From Adineta vaga (taxonomy: Eukaryota; Rotifera), in contig CP075493.1 of NCBI GenBank assembly GCA_021613535.1, forward strand, positions 5,890,001-5,954,000: a DNA stretch of 64,000 bases. The letters run 5' to 3'. This document shows, one piece after another, positions 24,301-38,800 of the stretch. Position 1 is the first letter of the stretch. Every line of letters starts with the position of its first letter. Made by a program: the position numbers and the translations under genes. The notes under the pieces are model-generated. The model did no database searches, had not been told where the DNA came from, and worked only from the letters and a program-made list of their open reading frames with translations.

Positions 24301-25866
24301 AAACGAATTCGAGATAATGAAGTATCATTAATACGAAAATCTGTTCAACGAGAAGATGCAGGATTATATTTATGTGAAATAGACAACCAATTAGGAAGTA
24401 GCCGTGCAACAGTGCCATTAGTCATTCAATGTAATGATTGATATATTTCATGTTGGTTAATTCTGAAGGAATTTTCTTTTAAATATCACTTTAGATGCAC
24501 CTGAGATTGATCGATCGGATCCAAGTTATAACAAAGCTGCAGCTGATGCTGATCATTTATTAACAGCAGAACTTCACTGTTATATATCGGCAATACCAAA
24601 ACCTACTGTTGTTTGGATGAAGGTTAGTGAATTCTAAAAATGAAATTTCATTTCGAAAAAACGATTTCCTTTTTTCTTTTAGAATAATCTTGTCCTATCG
24701 TCATCAAAATATCAAACGAAATTTCAAGAACGAATTCTGAATTCGTCATTTTCAACAAATCTAACATTCGAGGCAATTCTCTCTATAGCAAATGTGACTA
24801 AATCAGATTATGGTATCTATCAATGTAAAGTAGAAAATAAATTAGGAATTGATATCACAGAAATAATATTAACTGGCCTTAGTAAGTTCTTATTTTGTTC
24901 GATTGAATTCATATATATTTCGTATAATTTAGCCATTCCGGATCCTCCTAATCAAGTTCGAATAGTTAATGCCTCACATTCATCAATATTAATCAGCTGG
25001 ATGCCTGGCTTTGATGGTGGATCTCCTCAAACATTTCAACTTCGTTATCGTCTATCAACAGAAACTCGTTATGTATATGTTTTCATTCCTCCAAATATTC
25101 AATCATATGATTTGAAAAATCTTCGACTTGGAAGTGAATATCATTTAAGTCTTCGTTCAAATAATTCTCATCATTTAAGTGAATGGACTGAGGATATTAT
25201 TCAATCAACATCATCTTATATTCCAACATCGCTATTTCATACATCAGAAATGTTTCCCTTGAAATATTCGTATACATTTCTAATTATTATTGCTCTTATT
25301 GGTTTACTAATTATCTTTATTAATGTTATTCTAATCTCGTTTTTTCTTGTTAAACGACGTCGTGCGAATGTAACTAGTGATAATTCTTCTACAACAGGTA
25401 CAAATGAAACAGAAACAAATACGGTTGATATATTTCAACCAATTCCATCCAATTTCTTTTTATCACAACCACCACAAATAACAAATACTTATCAAAAATA
25501 TGAAGATGATGATATTCAACGACCATTTGTTTCTTCCTATTCAACAGCAAATACATCCAATCAAAGTAAATTCTATTCTTAAATCTCTCTCTCTCTCTCT
25601 TTCTCTTATTCTATAATCGATTTTCATTATTTAGATAGCAATTCACCTACATATGGTGTCATCAGAGTAATTTCTATTGAGAAAATCATCTTCATACAAT
25701 ATATTTTATTTTATTTTAGAAGGATCGTTTGTCGACATATGATAATTTCCGTACGCATCAATTTTATCCTTCCAGTATTGAAAATAATCATCATATTAGT
25801 TATCGAAGTTTTCGAGATGGTACAAGTAGTTCTACGATATGCATGAATGTGTTCGAGCAGAATTAG
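21367..25866 (+). CDS. Nephrin/hibris-like Ig-superfamily cell-adhesion receptor
   Basis: Fifteen exons with consistent phase: 21367-21415, 21483-21623, 21691-22059, 22109-22576, 22633-22959, 23016-23141, 23203-23370, 23422-23639, 23696-23807, 23864-24430, 24495-24622, 24683-24891, 24933-25565, 25635-25666 and 25720-25866. The order is signal peptide (MPLSLLIQLLIIYSILYLSS), a chain of about eight to nine Ig domains marked by Cys...Trp...DxGxYxC patterns (DAGSYRCVA and DAGLYLCEI are clear), one fibronectin type III domain (PDPPNQVRIVNASH...), a transmembrane helix near 25275-25345 and a cytoplasmic tail with tyrosines. This arrangement is that of nephrin, hibris/sticks-and-stones and SYG-2, which act in heterophilic cell recognition and slit-diaphragm-like junctions. 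Several Ig-start introns are phase 1, as expected for this superfamily. The intron 5 donor, GTTCGT, is non-standard. Paralogue-level naming is not possible by eye. Confidence 0.9.
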
Positions 25867-26035
25867 TTTAATTGACGCCATTCGACAGTGATCAGGAAAG
25901 ATATTATTGACATGTGCTGTTTTTCTTCTCTCTTTATTTTTACATAAATAAAATTATCGTATTAAATGTGTTATTGAAAGATTGAATTCATTCTTCGTGT
26001 AAATCAATATTTTAGTTTTTTTTTATTAGAAGTAA

Positions 26036-26467
26036 AGAAATTCATGACTCCATATCGAGGTTTACCGCAAATTTTCTTTGAACAACATGCACTTTTTCCG
26101 GGAAAAGAAAGTTGAATACAAGTGACAACAGCAGCATTACATCGACCGCATGCACCAACTGGAAAACAACAATTACTAAATGATTCTATTGTATAAGATT
26201 AAGATAACATACATGGTTTCAACCAACTTGCCACGTGTTATCAGCTATGTTTTTTTATAGCAAGCATCATGAATATCACACATTTTTCTTTTGGTCCACA
26301 ACTAGAAACAGCTTTGGAGCAAATTTTGTTGGAAGATCACATCCATGTCGATCGCGTTTCTCTCGTCGAATAGGTGTCATATCTTCTGAGTCTTCAACAT
26401 CAGAACATCCAACAAAAACGATCAAAGCAATGGAAATAATAGTTAAAATATGAATCAAGAAATTCAA
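26036..26467 (-). CDS. Possible small secreted cysteine-rich protein, structure unresolved
   Basis: On the minus strand a hydrophobic leader-like run (LIHILTIISIALIVFVGC, near 26455-26400) is followed by an acidic then basic stretch (IRREKRDRHGCDLP), resembling a signal peptide plus a dibasic processing site. Two cysteine-rich patches follow in other frames: SKAVSSCGPKEKC near 26330-26290, and VGACGRCNAAVVTC...CCSKKICG near 26170-26060, the latter behind a good TTTTCCAG acceptor. The frames do not join cleanly with the splice sites I can see, and no in-frame ATG precedes the hydrophobic run. It could be a real gene with a missed 5' exon and small introns, or a decayed copy. Extracellular cysteine-rich function is only inferred, and no family was recognised. 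Confidence 0.35.
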
Positions 26468-26469
26468 TT

Positions 26470-28541
26470 TTCTAATCGGTAAACTTATTGACTGATATAG
26501 TCCCCCAATAGTACAAGATGAAAAAACATCTATCTATTACTATATAATAGGATTCGATCAGAATAGTGAGAAAAAAACAACAGCTGTATTGAATCTTCAT
26601 TACATTTTAACTCATCTGCTATTTGATCTCATAATGTTTGAATATAATATACATATTTTTTTTTTTTGTATTATTTATGAGCCTATTTTAGAGTGCATTC
26701 GAAATTCAATACAAAAGTTACAACTGTATCTCATCGAGGATTATATTAGATTTAATGTCTTTCAGATTGTAAACAAATGAAAATATGGATGAGATTAATT
26801 GGAATGTAAGTAGTTATTCTTGAAGAAATAATTATCAAGATGATCTACTCACATATCATTAACGAATCACCTAAATGATCATCATTCTACCCATGTTCGA
26901 AAATGATATATATATATATGTATGTATCAATATCGATCTTCTTGCATGATTAGCTTTGTCAATAAATGAAATAGCTAGAAGGAAGATAGTTATATTTTAA
27001 GATAATAAGTATATTGATTGTATCGTAGAATTCATCCGAATAAAGACAACAAATATTTGTAAAGAAACCTTGTAGTTTTCGCACCAATCAAGTAGAATAA
27101 TTATCTTAAATTGAAATGATTTCTTTTTTCAAAAAAAGAAATAATCTATCTATCAAAGAATGTTGGTATATAATAAGTAGATTTCGAAGACAAATAAGAT
27201 CAATCATAGGAATCTTTGATGCATTTAACGAGTTTTTCTTTCTCCTTTTAGGATTGTCAATCACAAGTTCGACAAGATAATATCTTGTTTAATATGTACA
27301 AACAGTTGTTATTGTTTCATTTACAAGAAATGACGACTATCAATCTACTACATACATATACCAAAAAAAGAAAAGGATTTGATCGTTGAAATCTAATCTA
27401 ATCTAAACTTAACTTTTATTATCAGAGAAAAGAAAAATTCATCTTTTCTTTCTCGTTTTATATTGTATATATAACCCTGTTTGAGGTTATCATCTTTCTC
27501 ATTATGTTATATTTTTTTTATTTCTACCAACTGTGCATGTCGACGACGAATCCAAGAAATCATTGATGATAGATCGAATGACTTTGAACTTGCTAACTGT
27601 CATAGTTCACTATAAAAAATGATTAGAAAACGAGTCTAAGAAAACTAACTAGTGAATCTACTTATAGGAAAAAAAAATATACAGACCAAATGCTTAATCA
27701 ATTGCCTTGGTCTATCTTGTTCGTTTTTCCAATTATAACTTCTCATAATTGCATGTGTTATTCGACGTCTCAGATAGAACGCGATCTATCAACAGAATAA
27801 CCTTGACTATATAAATGTTCTTCTCTCATACATTTACTCCTGTTGATTGTACGATAGACATCTAATCTCAATAACATGTATATACATATGCACATCTTGA
27901 GATGAAAAAGAAAAGCTCAGATCTCCAATAAATATAAAGCGTATTCATTATGGAATAAACAATTATTGATTGAATCGAATATGTACATTGTAAATGTAGC
28001 AAATTACATGCAATCATAAATATCCCTTAGGTACGAATCTTTACATCATTCGCTTCTATTCGTAATAAAGAATACACAAGTGTTAAAATATATTCTTTAA
28101 AAACAAACGAATTGTACAAATCGTGTTTCTTTGATTGATTCTCTCTAATAAATGACAGATCATTTTGTCTTCTCATCTCCTTTACTCGACTGTAGGAGCA
28201 ATAAAAGACGAACGAGGGAAAGAAAACGAGAGTATAAAAAGTCTAGCATACTGTTCTCAATCGACACAGCAACCGTTTTCCTAAGCTTATTTATCATTCT
28301 TAGATATACGCCTGCTCCGTCAATGTTTCTCCTTTTCTCCCCCTCTCCCTCTCTCTCGTTCTTGCGTTTCGTATACATATCATCTATTAGGTATACATAA
28401 TGATAGGAAAAAAAGCCAAGAAAGAGAAAATCGATTCTTTTTTGCTTTCTGATTAGAATTATATAAGAACAGGAAATGCTGGTGTATGTCGAATGAAATA
28501 TTTGCATTCTAATTGAAAACAAAAATTATCAAGTTCAATGA
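26470..28541. other. Intergenic region, no gene seen
   Basis: About 2 kb of AT-rich sequence with no supported coding region. A TATATA run lies near 26910-26922. The right-hand part, close to 28540, is the likely promoter region for the first RhoGEF exon and contains CT-rich tracts near 28335-28360. Confidence 0.45.
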
Positions 28542-29849
28542 ATGAGCGGTGAGAAGAAACGTTCTCGATGGCGTCGTGCTTTACCATTACGTGAAGAAAA
28601 ACGTCAAATCAATTCTAAATCTTCTACAACAACAACAAAAACACAAGAAGAAAAACATTCGGAAAATATTCGACGTAAATGGTATAAAAAATCGAAGGAT
28701 AACAATGATGATATTGATAATAATGATGACGACGATGATATTGATGAAGATATTCGATTATCAATATTGTTACCTCATGAAACAATTTCCGAAAAAATCG
28801 ATCGTGTTATTAGAAAAATTGATGCGTGGACAAATGAAACATCAACAACGAGAACAAGAACAACAACGACTAATCATAATAATACGACAATTAAACAAGA
28901 AACATCTTTCAATCAAACAGCAAAACCATTATTTAATTATGATCAAATTCATCGAAGACAATATCCACCAACTCATTCGAAACCTGCTTATACATCAATA
29001 ATTAATACATTTCGTCGACGTTGTTCATCATCGACATATAGTGATCAATCCATGAATAAAATACAAAAAATATCAACTCATCGACCATATTCAATGACAT
29101 TTATCGATGAACCATTACCGATGACAACTTTACATGATCATAAATCTTTTTATGAAAGACCAGTACAATCAATGAAAACATTTCATCGACAAAGTTCACT
29201 CGAACCGAATCGTTATCAACATTCATATCGATCGATCTATAATTCTTATCAAAATCCTACAACATTCTCATCCATGTATGGATCCGATTTCTTCTATCCG
29301 CCAACGTCCGAACAAGAACAACATGATTATGATAATTTAACATTTACGGAAAATTCCTCTCGTCACCATTACGAACCATTTCCAACAATTCTTCTCGATT
29401 GTCAACGTTGTAATCAAAGTGTCGAACGAACATCATTACGTGATATATCATGTCAAGTACCATCCGATGAAGAAATCTATCAAGCTATTCCAATTCAACA
29501 ACGAAAAACTTCGCGATCCTCACCTGTGTATGTTTCACCACAATCATCACCAAAACTTTGCCATCCACCATTAGCAGATACTCTATTAGCTCCATATCAT
29601 TCACATCGAAAAAATTCACAATCATCGTATGCAAATATACATCATCGTTCAAGATCAGTGCCATCTTCCTCGCCAACATTATCAGCAAATGAAAGTCAAC
29701 TACCATGTTTATTACCTTCATTAAGTCCGTTACCTCTCACTTCAGATTCAAATCTAGAACCGTCAACAAGTACACTCCTTCGTTCGATTAAAACTTCGAT
29801 CTATGCAATGAAAAAACGTCTCAAAGATATTCGACGTTTGTCGGAATGG
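28542..29849 (+). other. Distal alternative first exon of the RhoGEF (or separate low-complexity gene)
   Basis: A 436-residue open stretch starting MSGEKKRSRW, rich in Ser, Thr, Asn, Asp and basic residues, without a recognised domain. It ends ...RRLSEW immediately before a GTATGT donor in phase 0. The downstream SH3 exon at 32182 begins in phase 0, so the two can join. If unspliced, the frame runs nine codons further to a stop at 29876, so a stand-alone single-exon gene remains possible. The splice interpretation is favoured because the short proximal first exon (32049-32081) also ends in a Trp codon before a donor. Confidence 0.55.
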
Positions 29850-32800
29850 GTATGTACACATGTTTGTTGTCGATAACAACTATTAATGTGATTAAGAGAG
29901 AGAGAGAGAGAGAGCAAAATATATATATATATATACAGAAATAACTAGATAACAAAAAACGAGGAAAAAACAACAACATCTGTTGCCCAGTTTCTGCACA
30001 CTTGCATCATTATCATTATTTTGTCAAGTCACTCGACATTTTTTAAGAGAGCAACGAAGAAAAAAACCCTTGTCTACAATCGATAATGTTTCATTATTTC
30101 TATGCACATCGTTTTATTAAGGTAAAGTATATCTATTTTGATATACTTATTTTTAATTGTATACGTGTATAGACGAAGATAAGTAAGTTTTCCTTTTAGA
30201 AATCTTCATTATGTTAAGTATCTTCGATAAAAATAGTAACATTAAATGATGAAATTAAAACGAGACAGCTCGTTATTATTTCATTGATATATAAATATAT
30301 TAATTTTTTTGGTAGTCAGTTATTATTTATTGTTGAGAACAGGCGAAACCTCGAATTACTTCAACCTGGTGAGTATGCTATTAGATACTCGAACGTCATT
30401 TTTTCCCTAATTATTTTCCAAATGTCAATCGGAAGAATGAATGCCTATTAGATTCCGATTAGTTACTGTTTATAGAATATTTCTATTTAACACATCACAA
30501 ATTATCCATCATTTTTGACAATAACAGGTTAATCTCGTTCATCTACAGCTCATTATCTATTGCCAAAAGGTAGCATGAAAACTTCGTTTTTAGTATTATA
30601 TTTATGAAAATACTTTCACTATAATAACTTACAAAAACGTTTTTTTCTCTCTCTATATATTTATATGTAAACAATCGACAAAGGAAAGTTCCTTAGGGAA
30701 AGAAACTGAATAGGTTAAGAAGAACTAACTGCTGTTGTTTATCTAAGTAAACGATCTTTAACATAATTACAATTGCTATTATTCTAATCAGACTTTTGTT
30801 TTTTTCGCATTGACAATTGAAAGAAAGAAAGAAAGAAAGAAAGAAAACGGAACTTTTGAAATATTGTCTATCGTCATAGGTCTTCTTCTTGGATAAACTT
30901 CTCTTTGAATTCAGCTCATTGAACAGATCGATTAGCACTCTTTGCGTGCTTACTTTTCGATTGAATTAGTTAGATATGCGTGTTTGCGTGTATGTCTTGT
31001 TGATCATCGTCATCATCATTGTCGTCGTTCGTTTTTGTCGATGAAAACCTACTTCAACCGGCGACTCCTTTTGTCTTTGAACAAGAACAAAAACAAGATT
31101 TTTTTAGTCCTAGAAAAGAATGTTTTTCCTCTTTAATTTGTGTATCCCTGTGGCCAGGTTTTCCTTTTTCTTTCATCATTCATCGGAACATAATGACTGT
31201 GACCGAGTCTATGTGCATGTGAGAATAAACAAGCGAGTAAGAGAAAAAAAAATCGATGACAATGGAGAACGAAAGCAAGAGAAAGAAAAAAAAAAGAAAA
31301 CCATGATCAAATAGCACATAGACAGATACTTAGATAGCTGTATAAGCAAAATAACTGAACCATATCTGATTAGAATAACAACGCAAATAATGAGAGAAAA
31401 TTAACTTGAATTGCAAGAGATTTCGTTGTTGATTCTCTTCAATGTATTGTCGTTTAATTAACTGAAAAACAAAAGTTCCTTCAAAAAAAAAACTTTTTAC
31501 TAACTATGGAAAAAGAAGAAAATATGAAAATATAAATTAAGAATAATCGTTGTGATTAACGTAATGATGTCATTGTTTTGATGATAGGAGTAGGAGTAGT
31601 CGTCGTAGAATGTCGAAGAAGAAAAAAAGAAGGACGACTACTACTACAAACATCAACATCATTGAATCCCGTGCGTCGTCATCGTCGACGACAACGCACA
31701 CACTAACATATGCATTTGCACAAGCGACACTGAGAGAGAGAGAGGGAGAGGGAGAGATAGGAAGGGAGAGAGAGATAGATAGAGAGAGAGAATAGTAGAA
31801 GAGTATTATTTAATAAATAATCGTCGATGCTGATTTCATTTTTTCTCCTTCGCCACACAAAACGTCTTGTAACATACACGAATGTCAAAAATGATGTTCA
31901 CTTGACTGGACAGATAAATAGATAACATTTTAGTTTTTCATTTCCATCAATTTCTCCATCCATATAGATCTTCCATTTTGTCGACGAGAATTTTTTCATT
32001 TCTTCTTGAATCGATCAGATTTGACTTACTAGATAGAATTTCTATCTAATGGAATTCTGGCGTAAATTAAAATTACGATGGGTAATTATTCCTCTTGAAC
32101 TAATCACTAATAAAATCATTGATAGAAAAATTTCTTAAATCTTATGTCATGTTTCATCTTTATTTCTTTTGTCAATTATAGGACTCCAATGTGACAATTG
32201 TCATAGACGATTATACTGCACGTAGCTCACAAGAACTAACTGTAAGTAAAGGACAACATGTACGCATAATTCAAAAGCAACTACTTAACGCACCTGATTG
32301 GTGTCTTATACGTGTCTTAAATGATCAACATCAACAAAATCATTCAAATTTATCTTCATTGGGTGCGTCATCGATAACGATTACAAATACTATACCGGAT
32401 TTATCCTTATCATTACCGTCCAAATACAATGAAGGACTTGTTCCAACAGCAATACTTAAATTAACAAAATCATCTTCAACAAATCTTCAACTACCACCAC
32501 CATTAACTCTTCCAATAATTACAAATAAAACTGATCAAGGTAATTTTAGTCGTGTTTTCTCAAGTGGAATTTACAATTAGTTGGATCATTAGTTTTCTCT
32601 TTAATCAAATCTTGAATAGAATTATTCGACAATCAAACTATTATTCTCTTTGGAGAATAAACAACATTTGAAATTGAGAAATGATCCTATGAGAGATCGA
32701 TTCTAGCATATTAAAACTTCGTTAGCGAGTGGGAGGAAAAAGCCTCACATGCAAGCATAGAAAATTTATTTGACATATATATCGTGATAAAAGCTAAGTT

Positions 32801-35800
32801 TATACTCATCGAAAAATGATTGTCCTAGTCATACGCATGTCACTATGTCTAAAAGTTAAAAGAAATGTTCTTCTCTATTTATCTTGTTTTGATTCATTTT
32901 CAAAGTTTATTTAGGATTAAGTTATTTGGAGATGATAATAATAGTCGTATCGAAATAAGAGTGTTATTAAGCAACAAAATTAGCTGTTTGAATTTCCTAT
33001 CATTTCTGAAGATTATATGTTGATGATAGTAGTTAATTGTTTAGAAATGTTCCTAAATCTATCAACGAAATAGAGGGCAAAAGAAAGAATGGTTCTGTAA
33101 CGAAGAGAATTTCTCGTTAATCTTTTTGAGAACAAAAAAGAAGATGCTTCGCTTTCATAAACTCTACGATCAATATACTGTTTATATTCCGGTAGAATTC
33201 ATCGGAGGTTAAATGTAACATAATGATTATCATTGTGTAGAAAATCCAATTGATGAAAGACTTTCTCTTATGATTAAATCTTTGTTGCTAGACTAGCTTT
33301 ATTAGACAATTTTCTCTGCTTCTTTTGATGCAGAAGATAAATTGATTTGTTATTACTGTCTATCTATATCGTCCAATAATCATTGAATTATTTGAATATA
33401 ATTGCACTTTATCGTATGATTAATGATACTCAGACGTTGTTCTAGTTTATTTCGAGAATCTTTCAAATTTTGTCCGAGAACTAGGCAAAAGAAAACCTAC
33501 TATATACATTTCTTCAATATATAACAGAATATACACATAATAATGAAGTATTTTAGTGTCTATTTCAACTGTAAATGTAAGAGATCTTGATTGATCATGC
33601 TTTGAAATTGATTCATTTATAATTTATGAGTAACTTTCACCCGTTCGTAGTTAATAAAGCAAAGTCTTTTTTTCTTCTTCTTCTATAAATATCCAGGCCT
33701 TTTAATGTAATTCTGTGTATTATTGTTAATTCAAATCGATCCTACATTAAACTAAGGTCATGTCAAGTTATATCTGTACAGATAGATTGTATTAGAGAAA
33801 ACACAAATAAAATATTCTTATTTATATATTCTAACTAATGAAAAATTACTTTTACATTCTTTTTTGTTTTGTAATCTAGATGAACTTTCCAGTAAAATCG
33901 ATGAATCACAACATCGATCATCACCTTCATCTAATATTCAACTCAATAAACGCAAATCTAGTTTTCGGTAAATATTTTCTTTCTTCATCAATCAAACAAT
34001 TCATTTATTATTTATTCAAGACGAATTCTTAAAAATCCTGTTCGACGTCTTAGTTTAAAAGATAATAATATGAATAAAGACACGAAATCAGCAAGTCCTA
34101 CATTTATAATGACTACTCCAATAGCTACGTTTTCTGAAGAAAACGATCATAGCACTCCTGTTCATAGACGACCACCATTACCATTTAATTCAACAAATTC
34201 CAGAAAAGTGAAAGTAAGTACACAAAAACAAATCACATTTGAATTGCTTTCTAAACATACTTTGCTTGTCTTATTTGTTTTTTCAAGGCATTTACATTTG
34301 CAAATACAGAAGATTTGACGTCATTTCCTGATACGACGGTATGTTATCTTTTGTTTTCTTCAATGAGATCATTTCCGAGTATGAAGAAATTTGCAATTAG
34401 TTTTTGTGTTCGATTATCTCTAGAAGTAAATGACGAGATTTTTTTTATCCATGCATTTACTTTCATTAGCATAGAAATAACACTTCGCTTTTTCATTTCT
34501 TCTATCTATTACATAATCTTCTACGCTACATAGATAGATACATTATACATGAACATAGAACGAGAGCAAAAAATAGGATAACAGTAATGTAATGCGTATA
34601 TGTATAGATCTGTTACGTCGTCATCATTCTCATCATATTCTTTCGTATGACTCCTAACTACTGTCCTCATCTTATCGATAGATATACGCCTTCTTTGTAT
34701 AGTAATTTCATCTGAATGATCATTTCTATACATTGAATATAAGTTTTGAAAAAAGAAAAAGATGCCTAGTCTTCCATGGACGAAAAAAAATCGATTAACA
34801 TCATCGAAGAAACAGAATAGTCAAGATAATGTAAGTTTCATCGTTTTTCTTTTGAAAATAATGAAAAAATCTATACAGATCATATTCTCATCGTAAATTA
34901 TACATACATGAGATATTTCAATTCTTATTTTCATTCGATTTTCTCTTAGAATTCTTTGAGTAAATCAATTGATAACGATGGTCTGAATGGTTTTTACAAA
35001 ATGACAGATTCATCTTCATTATTATTATCATCATCATCATCATCATCCAATGTTGTATCAATCATTTCTACAATAGATAATCGAGAAACGGATTGTAGTG
35101 AAATACCACTATCTTTTGATATACAATCACAACTTAAATTATCGAATGCTGAAGATCTTCTTTCTTCAGCAGCTGTAAGTAATCAGATTTTCGTTAGTTC
35201 GATGTCACATCTTTTCTATTCATATAAAGATCAGGTGACGTCAAAGAAAAATAGTAACATGTAGCATCGAACCTCGACTTTTATTAGTAGTACGAGTAAC
35301 AACAAGAGTAGTTGCCCTTTACTGTTTCTTCTTCTTCTTCTTTTTCTTCTTCTTAGTTTTATTTCTATGTATAATATAGTGCTAAACAATGCTGGCCGTT
35401 ATCTCAACACATCCATTATATACTTATGTAAAGAAGGCAACTGTAGGATAGTGTCGTTAATCAGAAGCAAAAACTAGAATTCTTTTAGTATATGTTTGTA
35501 TGTCATCAATGTTCAAATATAAACATACACATTTTTTTTTCGAGGTTCATTAATCATAGTCTTAGAAAGAACAAGAACAAGAAAAAAATCAAGATAATGA
35601 CACAATTGCTTATATCAAGCTAAAGAATAACAACATATTGTCGTTCAGTGTGCGAACGAGAATTTCTTTCGTCATCTAATTGCTTTGCTTGTTGCTGATA
35701 CTTCATTAGTTGGCAACAAGCGAATGTCTGCGCATGATCTAGCTACTCTATGTATGTATGTATATATATATACACACACTAAAATATAAAGAAGAATATA

Positions 35801-38800
35801 TGCGTAAGCAAAAAGCAGTAGAGAAACGACAACGAGCGCGTTCGTTTCGGAATAATCGCCGTAATACTATTAGACGACCGAACGAGGCTAAACAACACAG
35901 AGCAAGACGATGGTGCTTGTATTTTCTTTCTTCTTCCTTTTCTTGAGTTTTTTTCCATTTCTCCATTTCTTACTGTCTTGTGTCTACTGTCGACGTCTTT
36001 TATGACATTTTTGTTTAATGGAAAGACAACGACGAGAATTGTGCTAACACTAACAACATCTTTCAGTAATCCGACGTGCACTTTGTTCTTGAGCGTCTGT
36101 CTTTCAACTCAGCAGAAGTCTATTAAATAGAAATAGTCGTCACTACGGAGATCAATACTGTTGTTAGAAAATTGGTCAGTACACTCGCCCTGGATTCATC
36201 ATCCAGAAGCAATAGTGGAGACCTTTCATCACGTTTACGAAAATTGCGTACAGCACCATTAACACCGATTAGTCCAATTGATGATAATTCAGTCATTGCA
36301 CGACTTGTTCAACATGTTGTAAGAATTGAACTGATTTATTTTTCTATAAGCAATAAAAAAATCATGATCTATATATTCATATTTGTTTTTCTATATCTTT
36401 AGGCACCAATCAATGTTGTATCTGCCCTTTCAGCAAGTGATTTTCACATCCCAACTGCCTTTTCAATAAATTCACCACCTGCCGATGAAACTTCATCAAT
36501 GAGTATACCTTCATCATCAACAATAACTGTGATTTCAAATGATAGTCAAAGTGAACCAAACGATGAAATATCTTATAATGATATTGATCAATCGACTCTA
36601 TCGTCATTTACAATAAATGATGAACCAATTGATGATCGAACAAAATATGGTGAAAAAAGAAGGTAAAACAACAACGAAATCATCTGTATCAATATAATAA
36701 ATATAATATTTCATAGGCATAATATTGTTGAATTAATTGAAACAGAAAAAGAATATGTTAAAGATCTAGCTTTAGTTGTCGAAGTAAGGTTGAGATATTG
36801 TATTTTTATATATTATTGATGTCGATTTTCTTCATAGGGTTATATGAATATTCTTGAAAATGATAAAGAAATTAAAAAGCCGGCGGGTTTGACTGGTCGA
36901 GAACGTGTTGTTTTCGGTAATGTACAAAGAATTTATGAATTTCATCGCGAGTAAGTCGAGTGATCTTCTTCGTCATTATATATATATATATATATATATA
37001 TTAATGAATTTTTCTTCTAGCACATTTCTTCCTCAACTTGAACAATGCATTGAAAATCCTAATATTCTCGGTCGATTATTTACCGTGAGTATCGTTCATA
37101 TCGGATATATTGAATTAAATTTTTTTTTTATGTCTTTAGACAAATCGATTTAGTCCATATGTTCGATATTGTGAAAATAAACCACGTTCGGAATATATCG
37201 TTTCGGAACATCATGATTATTTTGAAGTAAGTCTTTGTGTATCAGATAAAAAAAGATCATTAGAAAATGATTCCCTTAAGACAATTAAAACGCATCTGGT
37301 CGAAATAACTGAAAGGAGAAAATGTACTAATGACAAATAGTTATTTATATAACAAGACGGAGAAGAAGAAAAAAAAAACGAATTAGAATCGAAGAAAAGT
37401 CAAAGTCATGATCGTTCGTCGACTTTGCTTTCTTTTTCTTTGTTGAACTATGAAGAAAAATTTCCGCTCAAGACAGAAAAAACAATTTTCAGAAGATTAA
37501 TTATTCTCTTCAAAAACACGAGTTCTTTCCTTTTTCCGGAAGAAAATTTATGACTTATATTGAATAGAAATAAGCACGAACAGACTCACTCCAGGCCCTA
37601 AATGATTAGAATTCTTCTTCGAATGACAATAAATAGATCAGAATGTGTTGATCAAATTTTACTTCAGGGAAAAATTAGTATCCAGCAGGTTCTTTATTGA
37701 CTTCTATCAATGCTTGAAAAACGAGGGAAAGATAGTTTTCATCTAGTATCAACACAGCGAGACAATCTCGATATAATTAACAACACATGTAATCCAAAGA
37801 AATTGTTTTGATTGAGAAGTTGATACTCTATTACTAAATAGATAAATATGACCTTGTTGTATACTTTATAGGAAGTTCGTAAAAAGCTCGGTCAAAAATT
37901 ACTTGTTTCGGATTTATTAATTAAACCTGTACAACGTATAATGCGTTATCAATTATTATTAAAAGAAATTCTTAAATCAACGGAACGTATGGGAGATGAA
38001 CCACGTGCTATACGTAGTGCACTACAAGTCATGATTGAAGTTCCACAACAAGCGAATGATATGATGAATGTTGGTCGTATAAAAGATCTTCCAACAAATG
38101 TACATCAATTAGGTGAACTGAAATTACAAGATATGCTTTTAGTTAGTGAACCAATTACATCTAAAGATACGAAAGATGCCGAGAAAAAATTGAAAGATCG
38201 ACGAGTATTTCTGTTTCAACAATCCATGATATTTTGTGATGAGATACCTGCAAAAGATAAATATTCAAGTCCAAATTATATCTATAAATATGAACTTAAA
38301 GTAAACAAAGAATCTTTTCGTCTTTCGTTCTAATTGATCGTCTGGTTTTTTTAGATTAATAAATTACAACATAAAGAATTTAAACGTAATAAAGAATTAT
38401 GTCAATTTACATTAGTAGAAGTCGACGCAGGAAATATACGTCGAGTTATTTGTCAATGTAAAGATGATGAACAATATGAATTATGGGTTACTAATGTAAA
38501 TAAGGTGCTTCAACGTCAGATGGATCTTATCATAGGTAATTAATTCAGTCAACGTTGTCGTTTTTTTTTCTCTTCAAGAAAGAAGCTTTTATTAATCGAT
38601 AGAATTAGATACGCGAAGTATTTCTATGAATGTTAATAATTTGACTACTGTTATCGACATTGACGAATTCAATGAGAAAACATCTTGGCTAAGAAGAACT
38701 CATCTATCATACATTTGTGCTTATTATTTTCTCATCTGAAAATGTTCTATTAGACAGAAATTAATGTTTGTTTTCTTCGTTTTCTTTTCTAGCTCTAACT

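Noticed and set aside
28160-28522. Minus-strand reading frame of 120 codons
   Set aside because: The composition is low complexity, and it overlaps CT/GA-rich sequence likely to be upstream of the RhoGEF first exon.
35758-36081. Arg-rich reading frames on both strands near 35.8-36.1 kb
   Set aside because: They lie inside a RhoGEF intron, lack domains and splice context, and appear to be composition artefacts.
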